This document shows positions 60,795-64,000 of a stretch of 64,000 bases of DNA, piece after piece (positions within the stretch are counted from its first letter, which is position 1; each line of letters starts with the position of its first letter). The notes below the pieces were generated by a model. It did not search any database. It had not been told where the DNA came from and saw only the letters and a list, made by a program, of their open reading frames with translations. Position numbers and translations under genes: made by a program. The DNA lies in NCBI RefSeq assembly GCF_018687715.1, contig NC_056760.1, positions 35,168,001 to 35,232,000 of the forward strand. The letters run 5' to 3'. The stretch is from Carya illinoinensis (lineage: Eukaryota; Streptophyta; Magnoliopsida; Fagales; Juglandaceae).

Positions 60795-63159
60795 TTGCGG
60801 CATGGGTGATACGAATGGAAGGGGGTATGGGGATTAGGGTTATGAGGATTTCAAAACGGCACCGTTTTGAATTATTCTACCGTTATGTTTTTTTATTTTT
60901 TTCATTTTTTTCATAATTTTTTTAAGTTATTTAAAAAATTTTAAAAAATAAAAAAAATCACATATTCATTTAAAAACCTTTACTTAATCACTAAGTAAAA
61001 TAAAAAATTAAAAAAATTAAAAAACAATTCGGTAAACAATTTCGGTAGAAATTGTGTGTGAGAATAGTATTTTCCATAAAAAAAAAATACTTCAACAAGA
61101 AAAAGAATAGTTTCTCATTTTTTTTCTTTAAAATAAATAATGAGAAAGAAAGAACTAATAGCAAAAACACAATTATTCTTTTGTCCAACGATGTTTTAAT
61201 AAAATTAAAGTATTCTTTAACAAATTTTAACTTAAATAAAATTAACTCTTCTAACAAAGGTCATATTTAAACGGTTTTACTAACCAAAGTGGTTTGTAAT
61301 TATTTCCTTTTTTTTTTAACACCTCAAAAAAGTTTCTAAAAGTAGAAGATGTATTTATTTAAAACTACCAACAAACAGTTAGCTTTTTTTTTCTTATATT
61401 TTGTAACTTTTTATTTAAAACCACCAACAAACCCCTTGTTAGTAAACATCTTTAAATATATCCTTCGTGGTTTTTCTCTTGTATGCAATTATATATTTTT
61501 AAACATCTTTAAATATTAAAAGAAAAACAAAGTCATTAGTAATTACTTTCTTTACTATTAAAAAAATTTTAAAAAATAAAAATACAGGCAAGCATTTTGA
61601 AAAAATCATATTTGAACAAGTTGTTTTATATTTATTCTAAATATAAGTATAAAAAGGTTCAAACCATGCATTTAAACGAAGGATATCACATCTTAAATAT
61701 ATTCAAAATAATCATTTTATTTGTAAGTAAGTTTAGAACATGAGCTGTTGTTAAGAAATTTTGAAATATGACCACTATCCTATCAAATTAAAAAATAAAA
61801 TAAAATAAAATTTTAAATTTTAAACTTTTTATCAAATTGATTTAAAAAAAAAAAACTATCTGCACTTATAATTTGATGAAGATTTTAAAATTTGAGATTT
61901 AGAATTGAAATGAAAAAAAAAAAAAAAACTCATGAACTGATAAATTTCACATTTAAATATATTTAATATTGTATAAAAGAATAATATTGAATACAGTTTT
62001 AACTAATGTAAAAGTTACACACTTTTTTTTTTTAACAAAAAGTAGGATTTATTATTAAAAAATTAATTTATTCATATAAACTCTTATATGAATCATTTTT
62101 TTTAATAAAAATACGAAACACTTATACACTCAATAAATATAAATATCATTTTTTTGTATAAAATTTGTTGACGCTTGTTAGAGACTAGAGAGAGGGAAAG
62201 AGAGGAGAGAGTCAAAGACTTGAGGCGTTGCTTCATACATGGTTTCATTTGTAACTTTCTTTAGACCATAGAAAATTAGAAATGGCTCGATTACGCCCGA
62301 GAGAGACTCACAAGTGCATTCTACCCGGCCTGGTCAATGCATCCTTAGGCAAATGAATAAATATTCTACCTATCATCACTACATATATTATATATATAAT
62401 AAGAACGTTGATGCTGATAATAATAAGCATTCCAGATCTTTAATTACAACCATATTTATTACAACATTCATTTTATTCTCTATACATTAAATTATCAATT
62501 GAAATCAATTTTTAAGGGAAGAAAAAAAAAATCAACAATTTATATATATGTGTGTGTGTGTGTGTGTATATATACACACAATGCAATCAAAACTTACAAT
62601 GTCTTTTGTGTCTAGACAAGAATTATCCTTCTCATCAAGAGATCTAAATATATAAAAGACTCTCTATTGTTCATTTTAAGACCTGTAAGTGCCTTTATAT
62701 ATATATATATATATTATATCTCTTTTTGTTGGTCCCTGCCTATAATTTTTTTGTGAGTACTTGCTTTGAATAGGAAATTAATTTTGAGAAATATTTCATT
62801 CAAGAATTTTGATATGTGATATCGATCTATGCTTTTTATAAGTTCCATTTTCATGGTATTTTTTCATTCCATGTGTTATTTTGTTATCTTCATTTCGTTG
62901 TTGATTTAAAGTATAAATAATTTGGTTGTATGTATTTTTCAACATATGAATCAATGAAATTGTTTATAGCATTTAAAATGCATCATGGAGGTATGGATTT
63001 CGCATTAAGCAATTTTTATTTATTCATTTAGTTTTGGTTGTGTGGAACAGTATCTAACGTTTGGAAGAATCATTTGCTTCGTTAACATAATGAGAAATGG
63101 TAAGATTGTGTTAATAAATTATGTAGCATTTGTTGTGAAATAGTAATATTACTTTTTTA
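60795..63159. other. AT-rich intergenic DNA
   Basis: No gene is recognised in about 2.4 kb. It holds many A/T runs, (TG)n/(TA)n near 62547-62578 and a TA run near 62697-62715. A short less AT-rich island lies at 62165-62350. Confidence 0.45.
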
Positions 63160-64000
63160 AAAGTTAAGTTTGGGGACTATTTTTTTAAGATAATAGAAAA
63201 CAACCAGCAAAGAATGTCCCGTATAAAGATTTACCAGAAGAGAAAATGAAGAACTCTGTAGAAAACAGAGAGAAAGATATGCTAAAAAAAAGGTATCTAG
63301 CAGCAATTCCATTCAGTTAAAAGATTTAACTTCATTTGGTGGTGATCAACTGACTAGATCAATTGATGAACCTTCAAATGATGATGTCCAACATATAAAC
63401 ATCATTGAAGACTTTACTGTTCTACAAAAGGTGTCAAAGAGACAACGAATTTTCCATGTTGATGCTAACATCGATGAATTGATTTCATCTCATGAAGTAT
63501 GTGTTCCTCCTGGTGTTAATGTCTGTGTGTTTGATTCAGAGACAACTTCATCATTAAACAATGTGACAGATCGTTCTAATTATCCGAGTGATTCTATGGA
63601 TTTTCTGACACGTAAATCAAGAAATACATACATAGATAAAACAACCGTTTCCAATCAGCTTCTGATTCAACAGGTTTTCCTGAAATTATTTTATCATCTT
63701 TCTTATTCAAACATCCTTATATTCTTTTTCATTGAAATTTGAAAACATTCTATTCAAATAGGCTCCATGTGTTGTTCGAGAATAGTCAAGTTTTGAAACA
63801 AATATACCGCCACCTTGTAGGGGTAAGAAACCAATATAATTATATTATTCATTCTTCTAATTCCATTATCAACTCTTACCACTCTTCCAGTAGTGTCCTT
63901 AGTCAGATCATTCAAAGAACAATCGACGAGTTTACACGTATTATCTTATATTCACTTTTGAACTCAATAGGTGAGAGGTATCGCCGCTCTGCTGGACTTA
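63160..64000 (+). pseudogene. Unrecognised exon-like reading region at the window edge
   Basis: An Arg/Lys-rich start near 63180-63290 (RRENEELCRKQRERYAKKK in one frame) is followed by an open frame through KRQRIFHVDANIDELISS to about 63672. There a CAG/GTTTTC donor-like site ends it. Further exon-like pieces follow an acceptor at about 63761 (GCTCCATGTGTTGTTCGAG, with an in-frame stop) and at 63971 (GTGAGAGGTATCGCCGC). The basic N-terminal text is reminiscent of the region before the Helitron helicase domain in plant Helitrons, but no Rep or helicase motif is inside the window. It continues beyond the edge. Confidence 0.3.

Overview
This is plant nuclear DNA, AT-rich and intron-containing, most likely from a woody eudicot. 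A Fagales species such as a walnut or hickory relative would fit, but I cannot prove it from sequence alone. Only three host genes look complete: a class III peroxidase close to Arabidopsis peroxidase 21 (22268-24258, +, five exons), an S1FA-type small membrane/DNA-binding protein (30775-33222, +, two exons) and a PLAC8 protein close to cell number regulator 8 (40114-37550, -, three exons, one with a GC-AG intron). An isolated 27-codon exon of UDP-glucose 4-epimerase lies at 59558-59638 (-).

The rest is mostly mobile DNA in various stages of decay. From 1 to 11.3 kb there are three Ty1/copia elements: one on the minus strand cut by the window edge, with its 5' LTR at 2235-2515; one bounded by two LTRs and a 5-bp target duplication (2733-7428, +); and one without visible LTRs (about 7815-11330, -). 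A PIF/Harbinger transposase relic follows (11.48-12.16 kb). Next come a hAT-type MITE with a perfect 8-bp target duplication (13873-14274) and a long LTR-like region (about 14.87-18.53 kb). Two inverted copies of one MITE family flank the peroxidase gene. A LINE 3'-end relic (26.17-26.88 kb, -), a diverged tandem duplication (33.97-34.35 kb) and a 2.36-kb solo LTR with a 5-bp target duplication (34811-37173) come next.

From about 41.2 to 48.5 kb lies a heavily mutated endogenous pararetrovirus (Caulimoviridae-like). It has recognisable movement, coat, protease and RT/RNase H regions, a terminal reading region and a TATA-bearing promoter. From 52277 to 58247 lies a full-length plant L1-type LINE with a 16-bp target duplication, two ORFs overlapping by four bases and three visible disabling changes. 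The final 3 kb is AT-rich and ends in a small unrecognised multi-exon-like reading region.

The three intact host genes show no operon-like or pathway relationship. I found no CRISPR array, no rRNA or tRNA gene I would stand behind, and no convincing undescribed multi-gene system. The most useful observations are the well-delimited insertions, the endogenous virus, the orphan epimerase exon, the GC-AG intron and the MITE pair around the peroxidase gene.
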